From contig BNTV01000018.1 of the NCBI GenBank assembly GCA_025996865.1, forward strand, positions 1-52,469: a stretch of DNA of 52,469 nt, read 5' to 3'. The notes beneath the pieces are model-generated. The model did not search any database, was not told the DNA's origin, and saw only the letters and a program-made list of their open reading frames with translations. The DNA comes from Bacteroidia bacterium (GTDB lineage: Bacteria; Bacteroidota; Bacteroidia; Bacteroidales; Azobacteroidaceae). How positions within the stretch are numbered: position 1 is the stretch's first letter; every line of letters begins with the position of its first letter. The translations under genes were made by a program, and so were the position numbers. Positions 1 to 8,135 of this stretch are shown piece after piece.

Positions 1-1312
1 AGCCGTGGAACTGATATTGCAGCATGTTGCTCAATTTATGGAGGACATTAGCCGCCTCGTCGGGATTTTTCTTTGTCAGGACAATAATATTGTTGAGCAT
101 ATTGAACAGGAAATGGGGATTTACCTGGTTTTGTAACTGTTCCAGTTCCGAGCGCAGCCTTGCCGCTTCGAGTTCGGCGATATGCCGTTCGTTCCGTACC
201 CAATGTTGGAAAAGGATGAAAACATTCACGCTAATCATCGGAAAACTTATCTTGATGGTATTGGTAATGGTATATAATACCTGCATCCACGCAGAGAAGT
301 GCCAGGCGCTGAAAGTAAACTGTTCATTATACCACCCAATTCCCTTAAAATAAGTTAGCTGCATGGGTATGACAATCACAAGCGCCGACAGCGTTACCGA
401 CATCAAATAAGCAGGCATTCTGTTCCGCATCATCAATTTCGGCATTAATACATGGATACTGAAATATATCAGGATTAGATAAATAGACAGTGATAACGGC
501 AGCATAAACAGGAGCGAAAACCATGTTCCATTGAGATTGGAGCTTAGTATCAGCGTGAATACCATTATCATCAACAGATGCCGTACTCCACGATAACGTT
601 TCTCCGTCAATAAATTCAGGTGGGGTGATGACAGGTTGAACATTTGTGAGGGAAGTTCCCCCGGCGCGGTATGCCGCTTGTGTTCACTTTCATACAGTTG
701 CAGGCGGAGCGATTTGCTTAGCTTCATCAACAGGGTGGAAGCTTCGGAAGGTGATTGCCGGACAATACCTGCTGTCCTGTCGAGCGTCTCAAACAATGCT
801 TCGGAATCAATCCGTGTCCTGACTTTCTCCAATTCGCTCCGGGCGCTCTGTTCTTCCAAATCCCGCATCCGTGCGCCTGACTGCTTCCAGAGACGCATGA
901 AGATAACAATCGCCGTCCCTGCCACACTGATAAAGTAAACGGCAATGCCGGAGAGCATCTCAAAAAATAAAATACTGTCTTCCGAAAAATACAAGTCTCT
1001 TCCGGGCGACAAGTGATAGTGGTCGATGAACAAGTGCTCAAAGCCTATTTCGATAGCGATAAAAATTATTGCAAGCGCCAGCAATGAAACTATATATGCC
1101 GTAAAACGGTTTCGCAATAACAGGCGGGGTACGAGTACACGGATATTCAAAATTGTTGCAGCAAAATAAGTCAGCGTAATCAACACAATCTCTACAACCA
1201 ACGCTGTATGGGCAATACGCAGTCCTTCCGATGAAATCAGATATATCCTTCCCATAGCGATAAAGCCCAATACCGCGATAAGCATCAAATTATTTGCTAT
1301 CTTCCGTTTCAT
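1..1312 (-). CDS. LytS/YehU-type sensor histidine kinase, 3' end cut by window edge
   Basis: The frame is open from an ATG at 1312 to the left edge (437 codons). It is a membrane sensor kinase of the His_kinase (PF06580) type that would phosphorylate a LytTR response regulator, probably encoded just beyond the edge. The protein is an internal tandem duplication. Each half has about four hydrophobic segments, a matching motif (NIRVLVPRLLLRNRF near residue 57; SIHVLMPKLMMRNRM near 285), a coiled-coil (SELEKV / SELEQL) and a dimerisation helix. The second copy carries NPHFLFN (398-404) with the phospho-acceptor His400. In the first copy the same place reads DSEALFE (169-175), with Glu171 in place of His. 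The ATPase domain should follow beyond position 1. The ATG lies 7 nt after the stop of a TonB-receptor tail remnant, so the gene was probably once translationally linked to such a receptor. Confidence 0.88.
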   Translation of the reverse strand, partial: MKRKIANNLMLIAVLGFIAMGRIYLISSEGLRIAHTALVVEIVLITLTYFAATILNIRVLVPRLLLRNRFTAYIVSLLALAIIFIAIEIGFEHLFIDHYHLSPGRDLYFSEDSILFFEMLSGIAVYFISVAGTAIVIFMRLWKQSGARMRDLEEQSARSELEKVRTRIDSEALFETLDRTAGIVRQSPSEASTLLMKLSKSLRLQLYESEHKRHTAPGELPSQMFNLSSPHLNLLTEKRYRGVRHLLMIMVFTLILSSNLNGTWFSLLFMLPLSLSIYLILIYFSIHVLMPKLMMRNRMPAYLMSVTLSALVIVIPMQLTYFKGIGWYNEQFTFSAWHFSAWMQVLYTITNTIKISFPMISVNVFILFQHWVRNERHIAELEAARLRSELEQLQNQVNPHFLFNMLNNIIVLTKKNPDEAANVLHKLSNMLQYQFHG

Positions 1313-1319
1313 GTTTCTT

Positions 1320-1373
1320 TTAAAACGTCACTTTATAATAAATATTGGGTATTGAAACAGCCTCCCGCAACGA
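1320..1373 (-). pseudogene. C-terminal tail remnant of a TonB-dependent receptor
   Basis: On the minus strand this stretch reads REAVSIPNIYYKVTF followed by TAA. It closely matches the last residues of the intact receptor at 1996-4356 (AAVSIPNIYYKIAF, stop). Only about 15 codons remain. Upstream the frame runs into an integrase N-terminal fragment in a different frame, so this is a recombination scar. It sits directly before the sensor kinase, where the end of a receptor gene would be expected. Confidence 0.7.
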
Positions 1374-1471
1374 TAGATGATGCGTATGCAGACAGGAACG
1401 TTCTCTACAATAGGTTTACCGTCTTTCTCCCGACTTTCAAAAGCAAAGACTATGTTTCGCTTGATGTTCAT
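1371..1471 (-). pseudogene. N-terminal fragment of a Bacteroides-type tyrosine integrase
   Basis: From an ATG at 1471 the minus strand encodes MNIKRNIVFAFESREKDGK then PIVENVPVCIRIIY. This is the typical opening of the arm-binding domain of Bacteroidota tyrosine integrases. After about 33 residues the similarity stops and the DNA becomes the receptor tail remnant in another frame. The ATG begins 3 nt after the stop of the GNAT gene. No core-binding or catalytic domain is left, so it is non-functional. It differs from both integrases at 5722-8093. Confidence 0.65.
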
Positions 1472-1474
1472 GAT

Positions 1475-1921
1475 TTATAATTCTATTTCGTAAATCCGTG
1501 ATTCTTCGCCCCAAGGATGATATCCGTTTCCAATGTATCTAAATCCATATTTTTCGTAATAACCAATATGGCCGGTGCTTAAATACAGTTTTCGGAAATC
1601 GCCTTTTGAAGCATCTCGTTTCGCTTTTTCCATCAATAATGATCCGTAGTCATTACCTCTATGGGCTTCTTCAACGAATAAACCACAAAACCAAGGGTAT
1701 AAGTCCATCCGGCTGATAAAATCATTCGTAACAAGCCCTGCACAACCTATTATTTCATTCTCTTTTTCGAGTAGATACCATTGGGGCAAAGGGTTAGGTG
1801 TTGATATGCAATGTGTAATGCAATCTTCATAAACCATTCGTGGGGCACTCCATTTACTACTGATATATTCTATCGCTACATCTTTGAACTTAGGTTCTTT
1901 TCTGACTGATATTATTTTCAT
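1475..1921 (-). CDS. GNAT family N-acetyltransferase
   Basis: A small cytoplasmic acetyltransferase of about 148 residues that would transfer acetyl from acetyl-CoA to an amine; the substrate is unknown. The acetyl-CoA loop region is visible as LFVEEAHRGNDYGSLLMEKA. The usual R-G-x-G-x-G pattern is altered to R-G-N-D-Y-G. The C-terminal YYEKYGFRYIG segment is typical of the fold. ATG at 1921 is preferred; a TTG at 1945 would add 8 residues. The gene lies between a TonB receptor and an integrase scar and may have arrived with mobile DNA. Family assignment is firm. Confidence 0.82.
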   Translation of the reverse strand: MKIISVRKEPKFKDVAIEYISSKWSAPRMVYEDCITHCISTPNPLPQWYLLEKENEIIGCAGLVTNDFISRMDLYPWFCGLFVEEAHRGNDYGSLLMEKAKRDASKGDFRKLYLSTGHIGYYEKYGFRYIGNGYHPWGEESRIYEIEL

Positions 1922-1995
1922 CCTTTTTTTAATAATCGGGTGCAAAATTGCACTTTCCCCATTTTAAATAGTTGCCCAATCCTGCTTTTCACCCC

Positions 1996-4356
1996 TCAAA
2001 ACGCTATTTTGTAGTAAATATTTGGAATACTGACTGCCGCCGTTGATTTTTCTATTTGTCCGGTGCGGTAATTGTAGTCGAAGCCGTAGAAATCCCTGCT
2101 TCCGGTGATGTTCAACATTTTCAGGCCGAACTCATGCGCCAGTTTCTGCCGGTTGATTTTGAAGTTTACCGTTAAGTGAGCCGTGAAAGCGACAGGATTT
2201 TGACTGCCCATCATACGGCTTTCATCTTCGACAGGGCGTTGTTCGGAGAGCGACACTGCTTCATCAAGCGGCGTATAATAACTGCCGCCCATCAGGTTCA
2301 TGCGGAGATTTACGCCCAGTATGTTTTGCCGGTTTCGTCCGAGCAGCCATTCTTTTCCGCCCAGCGCATTGGTTAAGAAGCGGCGGTTGTAGCGGGTATT
2401 GCGCCAAACGCCGTCGCCTCCGCGATATTTGGAATCGAAGACCGAAGCTGTCAGCATGTAATAGTAACTGTCTTTCAGATAGCGTTCAAAGGTGAAATCA
2501 ATGCCAAAGTTCCGTCCTTTTCCCTCGTTTACCAGCCGCTTGGTCATATAAAAATCGGTTTGGTTGATAATGGAAATGCCGCTGCCCGGCACGACAGGCA
2601 CATCATAAAGGTACTGGAAATAAGGCTCAATCCTGAAGTGTATATTGTCCGAAACATTCCAGTCGTAGCTCAATACCGCATGATGAGCTTTGGCAAAATC
2701 AAGGTTTTTGTTTACCAAACGGTTGCCCGTTTCCGGAGTGGTAACAAAATAATAATCAAGCCGCTCGTGACGGCTGTGCGCACCGTATGCCAAGGCAAAA
2801 GCGTGTTTCGGTGATGCCTGCCAACGGATACTTGCGCGAGTCTCGAATGTCCATCGGCGGTTGAGCGCAAAATACTGTGTATTGATACCGAGCTGTGCCG
2901 TAAGACGTTCGTTGAACTGATAAGACGACTGGCTGTATGCCGAAGCCAGCAGGCTGTTGCCGTCGGCGTCGGCAAAATTGCGCATGGGTTCGCCGTTAGC
3001 GTAAGGATAATTCGGGGCAATGTTATAATTATTGTCATAGAGCAAGCCGGTCAGCGTGATGCCGGTACGGTTTGTATGCCGTGCATTGAATTTTTTATTC
3101 AGGTATGAATGGAAAATGAGGCTGGTGTTTTTGTCCAGCATGTCCTGTATCGGTTGCGGATTCTGCCGGTTACTGTCGTACAGGTCTGTCATCGTGTGGT
3201 TTTCGGCATAAGTGGCAGCCAGTGTGGATTTCAGATAACTGTTTTCACTGAGGAAAATTTTGTGATTCAACCCCGCTGCCGCCATTTTTTGACGGGCTGT
3301 CGATTCAACAGGTACATAATCATGTTCCGACAAATCATCGGGCAGATAATTGATAAAACCGTCGTAAGTGCCGATACCCCACAGCGAGAAAGTTCCCGCC
3401 TTTCGGGTGGGGAGGTTGATTTTGAAGGATAAATCCTGATAGCGCATACCGGAAACTTCTTTCAGGTCGCCGCCGAAAATATCGCCTGCCAGAGCCATTG
3501 ATGAGTAGCGATAATTAAAGAGATAAGAAGCCCGTTCTCCTTTTTTGAAAGGTCCTTCGGAAGCAAATTCCACGCCAAGTGTACCCAGCTGCGCCGTATG
3601 CTCGTATTGTTGGCTGTTGCCGTTGCGCAGCATCATGTCGAATACGCCCGACAGCGCATTGTTGTATTCCGCAGGAAAAGCGCCGGCATAGAAATCCGAG
3701 TTGCCCAGCACCTGCGAACTGAAAGCGGTCAATACGCCGCCGCCCACGCCGCCGATTTCGGGATAATGGCTGGGATTGGGGATTTCAACGCCTTCCAGTT
3801 TCCATTGCAGGGATTGCGGCGAATTGCCCCGGATAGCAATGCTGTTGCTTGTTACATCGCCCGCTACGCCCGCAAACGAACCGACCAGCCGCGCAGGGTC
3901 ATCGAAACCGCCTGCATAACGGCTTGCTTCTTCCACGCTGAGCATCCGCGCCCCGGCCAATGCCATCGGGTTGAGCGGCGCTTCCTTGTTCGTCTTCGGA
4001 CGGACAACTATTTCGTCCAATGCCTGTACGCTTTCCTTCATTGTAATCTCCAGTACGGTTTCTTTGGCTGACGAAACCATCACTTCCCTGATTGTCGCCG
4101 GTTCATATCCGACAAACGACGCCTGGATGTTATAGCGTCCGACGGGCAGTGGCGGCAGATTGAAAGCCCCCTGTTCATCCGTTGTCGTCCCAACGGTGGG
4201 ATTTGTGTTCAACACTATCACCGTCACATACGATAACGTTTGTCCCGATGCTGCATCGGTGACGACACCCCGGATGTTTCCACCCGGCTGCGCCATCGCC
4301 TGTACTGATAACCCGGCAATCATAATTGCCCATAAAACGAATACCTGTTTCCTCAT
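1996..4356 (-). CDS. TonB-dependent outer-membrane receptor with CarboxypepD_reg-like N-terminus (non-SusC)
   Basis: A 786-residue outer-membrane receptor that takes up a ligand using TonB energy. It has a signal peptide (MRKQVFVLWAIMIAGLSVQA), then a carboxypeptidase-regulatory-like beta-sandwich (about 28-110; GGNIRGVVTDAASGQTL), a TonB-box-like LDEIVVRPK, a plug domain (about 140-245; SIAIRGNSPQSLQWKLEGVE) and a 22-strand barrel ending in ...IPNIYYKIAF with terminal Phe. At 786 residues it is shorter than SusC proteins (about 1000-1150), and no SusD lies next to it, so it is not a classical glycan importer. Receptors of this kind are often paired with LytS kinases, and a LytS kinase does lie downstream here, although a GNAT gene and a scar separate them. 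It has its own promoter. Confidence 0.88.
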   Translation of the reverse strand: MRKQVFVLWAIMIAGLSVQAMAQPGGNIRGVVTDAASGQTLSYVTVIVLNTNPTVGTTTDEQGAFNLPPLPVGRYNIQASFVGYEPATIREVMVSSAKETVLEITMKESVQALDEIVVRPKTNKEAPLNPMALAGARMLSVEEASRYAGGFDDPARLVGSFAGVAGDVTSNSIAIRGNSPQSLQWKLEGVEIPNPSHYPEIGGVGGGVLTAFSSQVLGNSDFYAGAFPAEYNNALSGVFDMMLRNGNSQQYEHTAQLGTLGVEFASEGPFKKGERASYLFNYRYSSMALAGDIFGGDLKEVSGMRYQDLSFKINLPTRKAGTFSLWGIGTYDGFINYLPDDLSEHDYVPVESTARQKMAAAGLNHKIFLSENSYLKSTLAATYAENHTMTDLYDSNRQNPQPIQDMLDKNTSLIFHSYLNKKFNARHTNRTGITLTGLLYDNNYNIAPNYPYANGEPMRNFADADGNSLLASAYSQSSYQFNERLTAQLGINTQYFALNRRWTFETRASIRWQASPKHAFALAYGAHSRHERLDYYFVTTPETGNRLVNKNLDFAKAHHAVLSYDWNVSDNIHFRIEPYFQYLYDVPVVPGSGISIINQTDFYMTKRLVNEGKGRNFGIDFTFERYLKDSYYYMLTASVFDSKYRGGDGVWRNTRYNRRFLTNALGGKEWLLGRNRQNILGVNLRMNLMGGSYYTPLDEAVSLSEQRPVEDESRMMGSQNPVAFTAHLTVNFKINRQKLAHEFGLKMLNITGSRDFYGFDYNYRTGQIEKSTAAVSIPNIYYKIAF

Positions 4357-4384
4357 GTCTGTTTTCTATTTTAACTTGAAGCGA

Positions 4385-4413
4385 CAAAAGTAAGGGCGTT
4401 CAAAATACACAAA
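4385..4413 (-). promoter_or_regulatory. Bacteroidota-type promoter of the TonB receptor
   Basis: On the minus strand TACTTTTG (complement 4385-4392) matches the -7 consensus TAnnTTTG. A TTTG (complement 4410-4413) lies 17 nt upstream, a little closer than the usual 19-21. Transcription would start about 20 nt before the receptor ATG at 4356. Confidence 0.5.
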
Positions 4414-4417
4414 AGGA

Positions 4418-4447
4418 TTTTTCGACAAAACACGGTGGTTTTTCGAC
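4418..4447 (-). promoter_or_regulatory. Direct repeat, 9 bp with 21-bp period; candidate LytTR-regulator site
   Basis: TTTTTCGAC occurs at 4418-4426 and again at 4439-4447 on the plus strand (minus-strand reading GTCGAAAAA), exactly 21 bp apart, two helical turns. The pair lies immediately upstream of the receptor's -33 element, an activator position. LytTR response regulators bind two direct repeats separated by about 12 bp, and a LytS kinase is encoded downstream. Assignment to that regulator is inference. Confidence 0.4.
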
Positions 4448-4518
4448 CAAAACGGATTTTTGAATGTTTTTTTCAGGAAGTTGTCCATTCATGCTGTTTT
4501 TGATTCGAAAATGTTCTG

Positions 4519-5055
4519 TTATGAAGATAACACGTAATCGACCTTCAATATACCGGATTCAAACGTCTTGCTACCGCGCAATTCCCATCTTGATGTTTTC
4601 ATCTTGGATGGGAACAAAGGAATGCCGTCTCCAAACATAACAGGGATGTAACAAAGGTGCAGTTCATCCACCAAATCATGGTTCAACAAAAGTCTTATTG
4701 TTTGCCCGCCACCTAAAAGCCAAATATCCTTACCATCCTGACGTTTGATTTGACGTATGTATTCCAATACATTTTCAGTAAGATACGATACGTTTGCCTT
4801 GGGTGGCAAATTATCTTTTCGACGGGAAAGCACATAAGTTGTTTTGTCTTTGTACGGCCAATCCACATCAAAAGATGTTATCTCCTGATATGTACCATTC
4901 CCCATAAGGATCGTGTCTATCGAATTGTAAAGCACTTTATCCTTAAATTCTTTCAGGGCAGGAGCATTAAATCCGGTCAACCAATCCATTCCGCCATCAG
5001 GATAAGCAATGTAACCATCGAGCGACACAGCGATGAAAACTTTAATCTTTTTCAT
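4519..5055 (-). CDS. RibD C-terminal / dihydrofolate-reductase-like family protein
   Basis: A 178-residue cytoplasmic reductase-like protein of the RibD C-terminal superfamily, which binds NADPH; its true substrate is unknown. Visible motifs are VFIAVSLDGYIA at the N-terminus, ILMGNGTYQEI in the middle, and LLGGGQTIRLLL followed by PVMFGDGIPLFP at the C-terminus. Length is normal for the family. The ATG at 5055 is preceded by an AT-rich leader of about 35 nt, beyond which lies an attC-like palindromic element. Reductases of this family and GNAT enzymes are frequent cargo of integron-like cassettes, so this could be a captured cassette. Confidence 0.85.
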   Translation of the reverse strand: MKKIKVFIAVSLDGYIAYPDGGMDWLTGFNAPALKEFKDKVLYNSIDTILMGNGTYQEITSFDVDWPYKDKTTYVLSRRKDNLPPKANVSYLTENVLEYIRQIKRQDGKDIWLLGGGQTIRLLLNHDLVDELHLCYIPVMFGDGIPLFPSKMKTSRWELRGSKTFESGILKVDYVLSS

Positions 5056-5093
5056 TTTTCTTCAATTTAATTGTTTATACTGTGTTCGCCTGC

Positions 5094-5268
5094 ATCCAAC
5101 GAAAAAGCGTGGAATCCACACTGCTCCGATACGAGGTACTGGCATACCTAAGAATGAAACAGGCAATTCCACGCCATACTTTCGTATAGCATGAACATTG
5201 CGCGTTGGTCTCATTCTTAGTTTTGAAAAGTGCCAGTTTTCGTATCGAGACGTTCAGCGAACGTTATG
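5094..5268. repeat. Large imperfect palindrome, attC-like
   Basis: Three collinear blocks pair perfectly across a central loop: CGATACGA (5127-5134) with TCGTATCG (5240-5247), ACTGGCA (5138-5144) with TGCCAGT (5231-5237), and CTAAGAATGA (5148-5157) with TCATTCTTAG (5211-5220). An alternative fold pairs CCAACG (5096-5101) with CGTTGG (5203-5208) and GCGTGGAAT (5107-5115) with ATTCCACGC (5166-5174). On the minus strand it ends in GTTGGAT, which fits the integron R' consensus GTTRRRY, about 40 nt before the reductase ATG. No integron integrase is visible and the opposite end fits RYYYAAC poorly, so attC identity is tentative. Confidence 0.4.
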
Positions 5269-5721
5269 TTATATAAACGGCTTTACAAGCCGCTATTTTC
5301 TATTTTTCAGGGGCAAAGGTACAAATTCTTTGACTATATTCATACTGTCCGAAAAATAGAAATAGAAAAGATATTGATTGTTGTGGTTTCTCTCAAAAAG
5401 CAGTTATCGTGGCGAAGTTATTTGAAACAATAGAAAAACGAAGCAAGTAAAGAATTTCGCTTATTTCCATATTGTTGCCCAATGCTTATTCCCGCCTGCC
5501 TAAACTTCTGTTTTTAAGTTTGTAATGAAGGGATAAAACTGGAAAAGCATTCCGTTATGAGTAACCAAAATAGATTGGAAAAAGGGAAACGGAAAAGAAA
5601 TGATTGAATATATTGGTAATATGAGGATTCTTTTGTAACTTTGCAGTTCAATATCGTTCTTTGTACTTTGTGAAAAATGACGTAAATAAACGAGACTCGC
5701 TCGTTTCTAAATCGTTACCTG
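5269..5721. other. Gene-free AT-rich stretch between palindrome and truncated recombinase
   Basis: No convincing coding sequence, RNA or terminator is visible. A 67-codon frame at 5230-5433 starts with GTG inside the palindrome and resembles nothing known. The only recognisable signal is a plus-strand promoter-like pair at 5613-5643 with no gene behind it. The truncated recombinase ends inside a composition change near 5720-5770, which suggests a recombination junction there. Confidence 0.5.
5613..5643 (+). promoter_or_regulatory. Orphan Bacteroidota-type promoter
   Basis: TAACTTTG (5636-5643) matches TAnnTTTG, with a TTGG 19 nt upstream (5613-5616). It points rightwards into the 3' end of an opposing truncated recombinase, and no plus-strand gene follows. 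It may be left over from a deleted gene, or it may be chance in AT-rich DNA. Confidence 0.3.
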
Positions 5722-6852
5722 TCAAGAAAAAAGTTCTTGTAACTTGCTTGTTTTCAGTCGAGAAGAAAAATTCATGTGTCTTGCAACGTGAAATGAAATA
5801 TGTCCGGTTCCGCAAATCTTAGCGATTTCTTTCAAAAGTTTCCCCATATAGCTACGGTCATAAACTTTGAATATACGTTTGCCGGTTCTCTGAGGACGGT
5901 ATTTCTCCATAATTTTCAGGGGTATTTCTAAAAGGCGTACATCACATCCTGTTCCGGTCTTTTGGCGCTTTATTTTAATCCAAAAACTTCCGTCAGAAGC
6001 CTGTTCAATATGCTCGTCAGACAATCTTGTAAGGTCGGCGTGGCACAATCCGGTGAACGTCGAAAAAACGAACAAATCACGGGCGCGACGTAAGTTGGGT
6101 CTGTCGAGTTGGCACTGCATCAGTTTCTCCAAATCTTCCAGTTTCAGATGACGGCTCTTTAGCGGTGGTAATTCGGGAAACAGTTTCATATAAGGGTCGC
6201 GCCGGAGCGTTCCCTGATTGAAAGCCCGCTTGGTTATTTTCTTTAGGTTGTACAGATGTTGATGCACTGTTTTTTGCTGTAACCCTCTGTCTGTCCTTAA
6301 AAAGAGATCGTAATCCTCGTAAAAACGAAGGTTAAGACTACGGAGCGTTACATCATCGGCATCATACTTTTTCAGGATAAATGCTAAAAGATGATTGTAT
6401 GACACCACATATACACCGTGTGCCTCTTTTTTACGATCTACTCCAATCCGTTTCTTAAACTCGTCGTTATGTTCTTCAAAGAGTTTCATTAGCGTAAGCG
6501 GTTTTTGGGCGATACCTTTCAGGGCGTTCTTAACGAGTTCGGCCGTAACAAATCCCAAACTCTCCTTTATTTCCTTATGATGGTTTTTGATACGTTCCGT
6601 AAGCTCGTCGATAGACTTGTTTACTTGGAGCGCATTTTGGCTACGCCCTGCGGCACGGCCTTGTGTTGAATCCCATAGGGACGGATTAACGGATACTTTC
6701 GTTCCTACCTGTTCGGATTCAGCATCAATGCTGATATTACACAATAGCTGACACATACCGTCCTTGCGGATTTTAGTACGGTTGATATAGAATAAAATCG
6801 CAAATGTGCTGCGCCGTTTATCTTTCTTATCTTCTTTAATTTTTGCTTCCAT
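5722..6852 (-). pseudogene. Tyrosine recombinase/integrase truncated before the catalytic Tyr
   Basis: A 376-codon frame. It has an N-terminal arm-type domain (about 15-100), a SAM-like core-binding domain (about 115-215), and the start of the catalytic domain: Arg in RARDLFVFSTFTGL, Lys in KRQKTGTGCDVRLLEIP, and H-x-x-R in HVARH. After HVARH the sequence changes to NFSSRLKTSKLQELFS and stops. The family's remaining 45 or so residues (T-F-A-T..., LGH, and the nucleophilic Tyr) are missing. It therefore cannot cleave DNA, although it might still bind its sites. It lies 20 bp downstream of the intact recombinase at 6873-8093 and is its paralogue. Confidence 0.85.
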
Positions 6853-6872
6853 GATTGAAATATATTAAGTTA

Positions 6873-8093
6873 TTAAATAGCAAATTTGAATTTCCCGGCG
6901 ATACGTTTCTCCAACATTTTCATATCCTCATCAATCTTGTCGTTGGTGATTTTCGCATAAATCTGTGTCGTCGAAATCTGGCTGTGTCCAAGCATACGGC
7001 TTACTGTTTCTATTGGAACACCCTGTGAAAGAGTGATTTCGGTGGCGTATGTGTGCCGCCCGCAATGCCAGGTGAGCCGTCGGGCGATACCACATATACG
7101 GGCGATATTTTTCAATGCCCTGTTCAACTCCCCATTTGGGTACATCGGCAGTAGTCGTCCGTTGGTTGCTGTCCCCCGATAGCGTTCAAGAATTTGCAAA
7201 GGAATTTCGAGCATGGGAATTTCATAGTCTATTCCGGTTTTCTCACGGAATGTTTTTATCCAGACTACATTATCTTCGGCAACCGAAATATCTCCGTCAG
7301 TTAATTTGCACATATCGCAATACGGGATTCCGGTATAGCATGAAAAGAGGAATAAATCACGGATAAGGTATTGCTTTGAGGTAACAAGCGGAGTTGTCAT
7401 CAGCTTATTCAACTCCTTTCGAGTAAGATATTTTTGTTGCCGTTCAGGACGCTCCGGCTCATAACCGGCGAAAGGATTTTTGGTGATGATGCCCTCGGTT
7501 ATAGCTTCCCCGATAATAGTGCCCAACCGAGTAGTATATATTACTATCGTACCCGGAGCAAGCCGACGGTCAATTTTCAGATAGAGGTCAAATTTATCAA
7601 TAAACGACCTGTCTAATGCAGAAAATGGAATATCTGAAAGTTTGTATTTCTCTTTCAGGAACTTTGTGAGATGGTTAAGTGTGAACCAATAACCTTTTTC
7701 CGAACCTTCCTTACGGTTTACGCCGATGCGCTTGTCGAAATTCTCGTTATGGGTACGGAAATAGGATAATAGCGTTTCCTGCCCGGATGCCATGCCCAGC
7801 AATAAGTTCTTTACATCTTCGGCTGTTACGCCATCCCTTACCGTCGACAGTTCACGGTAATACGACAGGGCGGATGCTCTGATTTCGTCCAACTGCCGGT
7901 TAATTTCATTTGCCGTATGGCTTTTCCCTGTGGCACGGCCGGATGCCCATAAATCTGCCGGAACAGTCATTTTTGCACTAAAGATGGTTTCGGAGAATTT
8001 TCCGATTGAAAGCCTTGCCATTACAGGGCTTTTACCATCCTTTTTCGTTTCATTCCTTTTCAGGTAGAATGACACCTTTACGTCCTTTGTCAT
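6873..8093 (-). CDS. Site-specific tyrosine recombinase (phage-integrase family)
   Basis: A complete 406-residue recombinase that would cut and join DNA through a 3'-phosphotyrosine at short core sites. It has an arm-binding N-terminus (VKVSFYLKRNETKKDGKSPV), a SAM-like core-binding domain (about 110-215), and a catalytic domain with Arg in RDLFLFSCYTGIPYCDM, Lys in REKTG, H-x-x-R in HCGRHTYATEI, MLGH, and Tyr in STTQIYAKI. All active-site residues are present. The ATG at 8093 directly abuts a perfect 12-bp inverted repeat. Such recombinases act in conjugative or integrative elements or in promoter inversions; no element core genes are present here. Confidence 0.92.
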   Translation of the reverse strand: MTKDVKVSFYLKRNETKKDGKSPVMARLSIGKFSETIFSAKMTVPADLWASGRATGKSHTANEINRQLDEIRASALSYYRELSTVRDGVTAEDVKNLLLGMASGQETLLSYFRTHNENFDKRIGVNRKEGSEKGYWFTLNHLTKFLKEKYKLSDIPFSALDRSFIDKFDLYLKIDRRLAPGTIVIYTTRLGTIIGEAITEGIITKNPFAGYEPERPERQQKYLTRKELNKLMTTPLVTSKQYLIRDLFLFSCYTGIPYCDMCKLTDGDISVAEDNVVWIKTFREKTGIDYEIPMLEIPLQILERYRGTATNGRLLPMYPNGELNRALKNIARICGIARRLTWHCGRHTYATEITLSQGVPIETVSRMLGHSQISTTQIYAKITNDKIDEDMKMLEKRIAGKFKFAI

Positions 8094-8135
8094 AACTCTG
8101 TTATTTAAGTGTAAAATTACTTGTAACAGAGTTAT
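8092..8135. repeat. Perfect 12-bp inverted repeat at recombinase start
   Basis: ATAACTCTGTTA (8092-8103) and TAACAGAGTTAT (8124-8135) are exact inverted copies around a 20-nt spacer. The left arm overlaps the recombinase start codon (8091-8093). It could be the recombinase core site, an operator, or a translation-controlling hairpin. Confidence 0.75.

Noticed and set aside
5230..5433. A 67-codon plus-strand frame starting with GTG
   Set aside because: It starts within the palindrome and has no homology signal or promoter.
1968..5482. GTTGCCCAAT occurring near 1970 and near 5472
   Set aside because: A 10-bp match only, with no shared flanks; likely chance.
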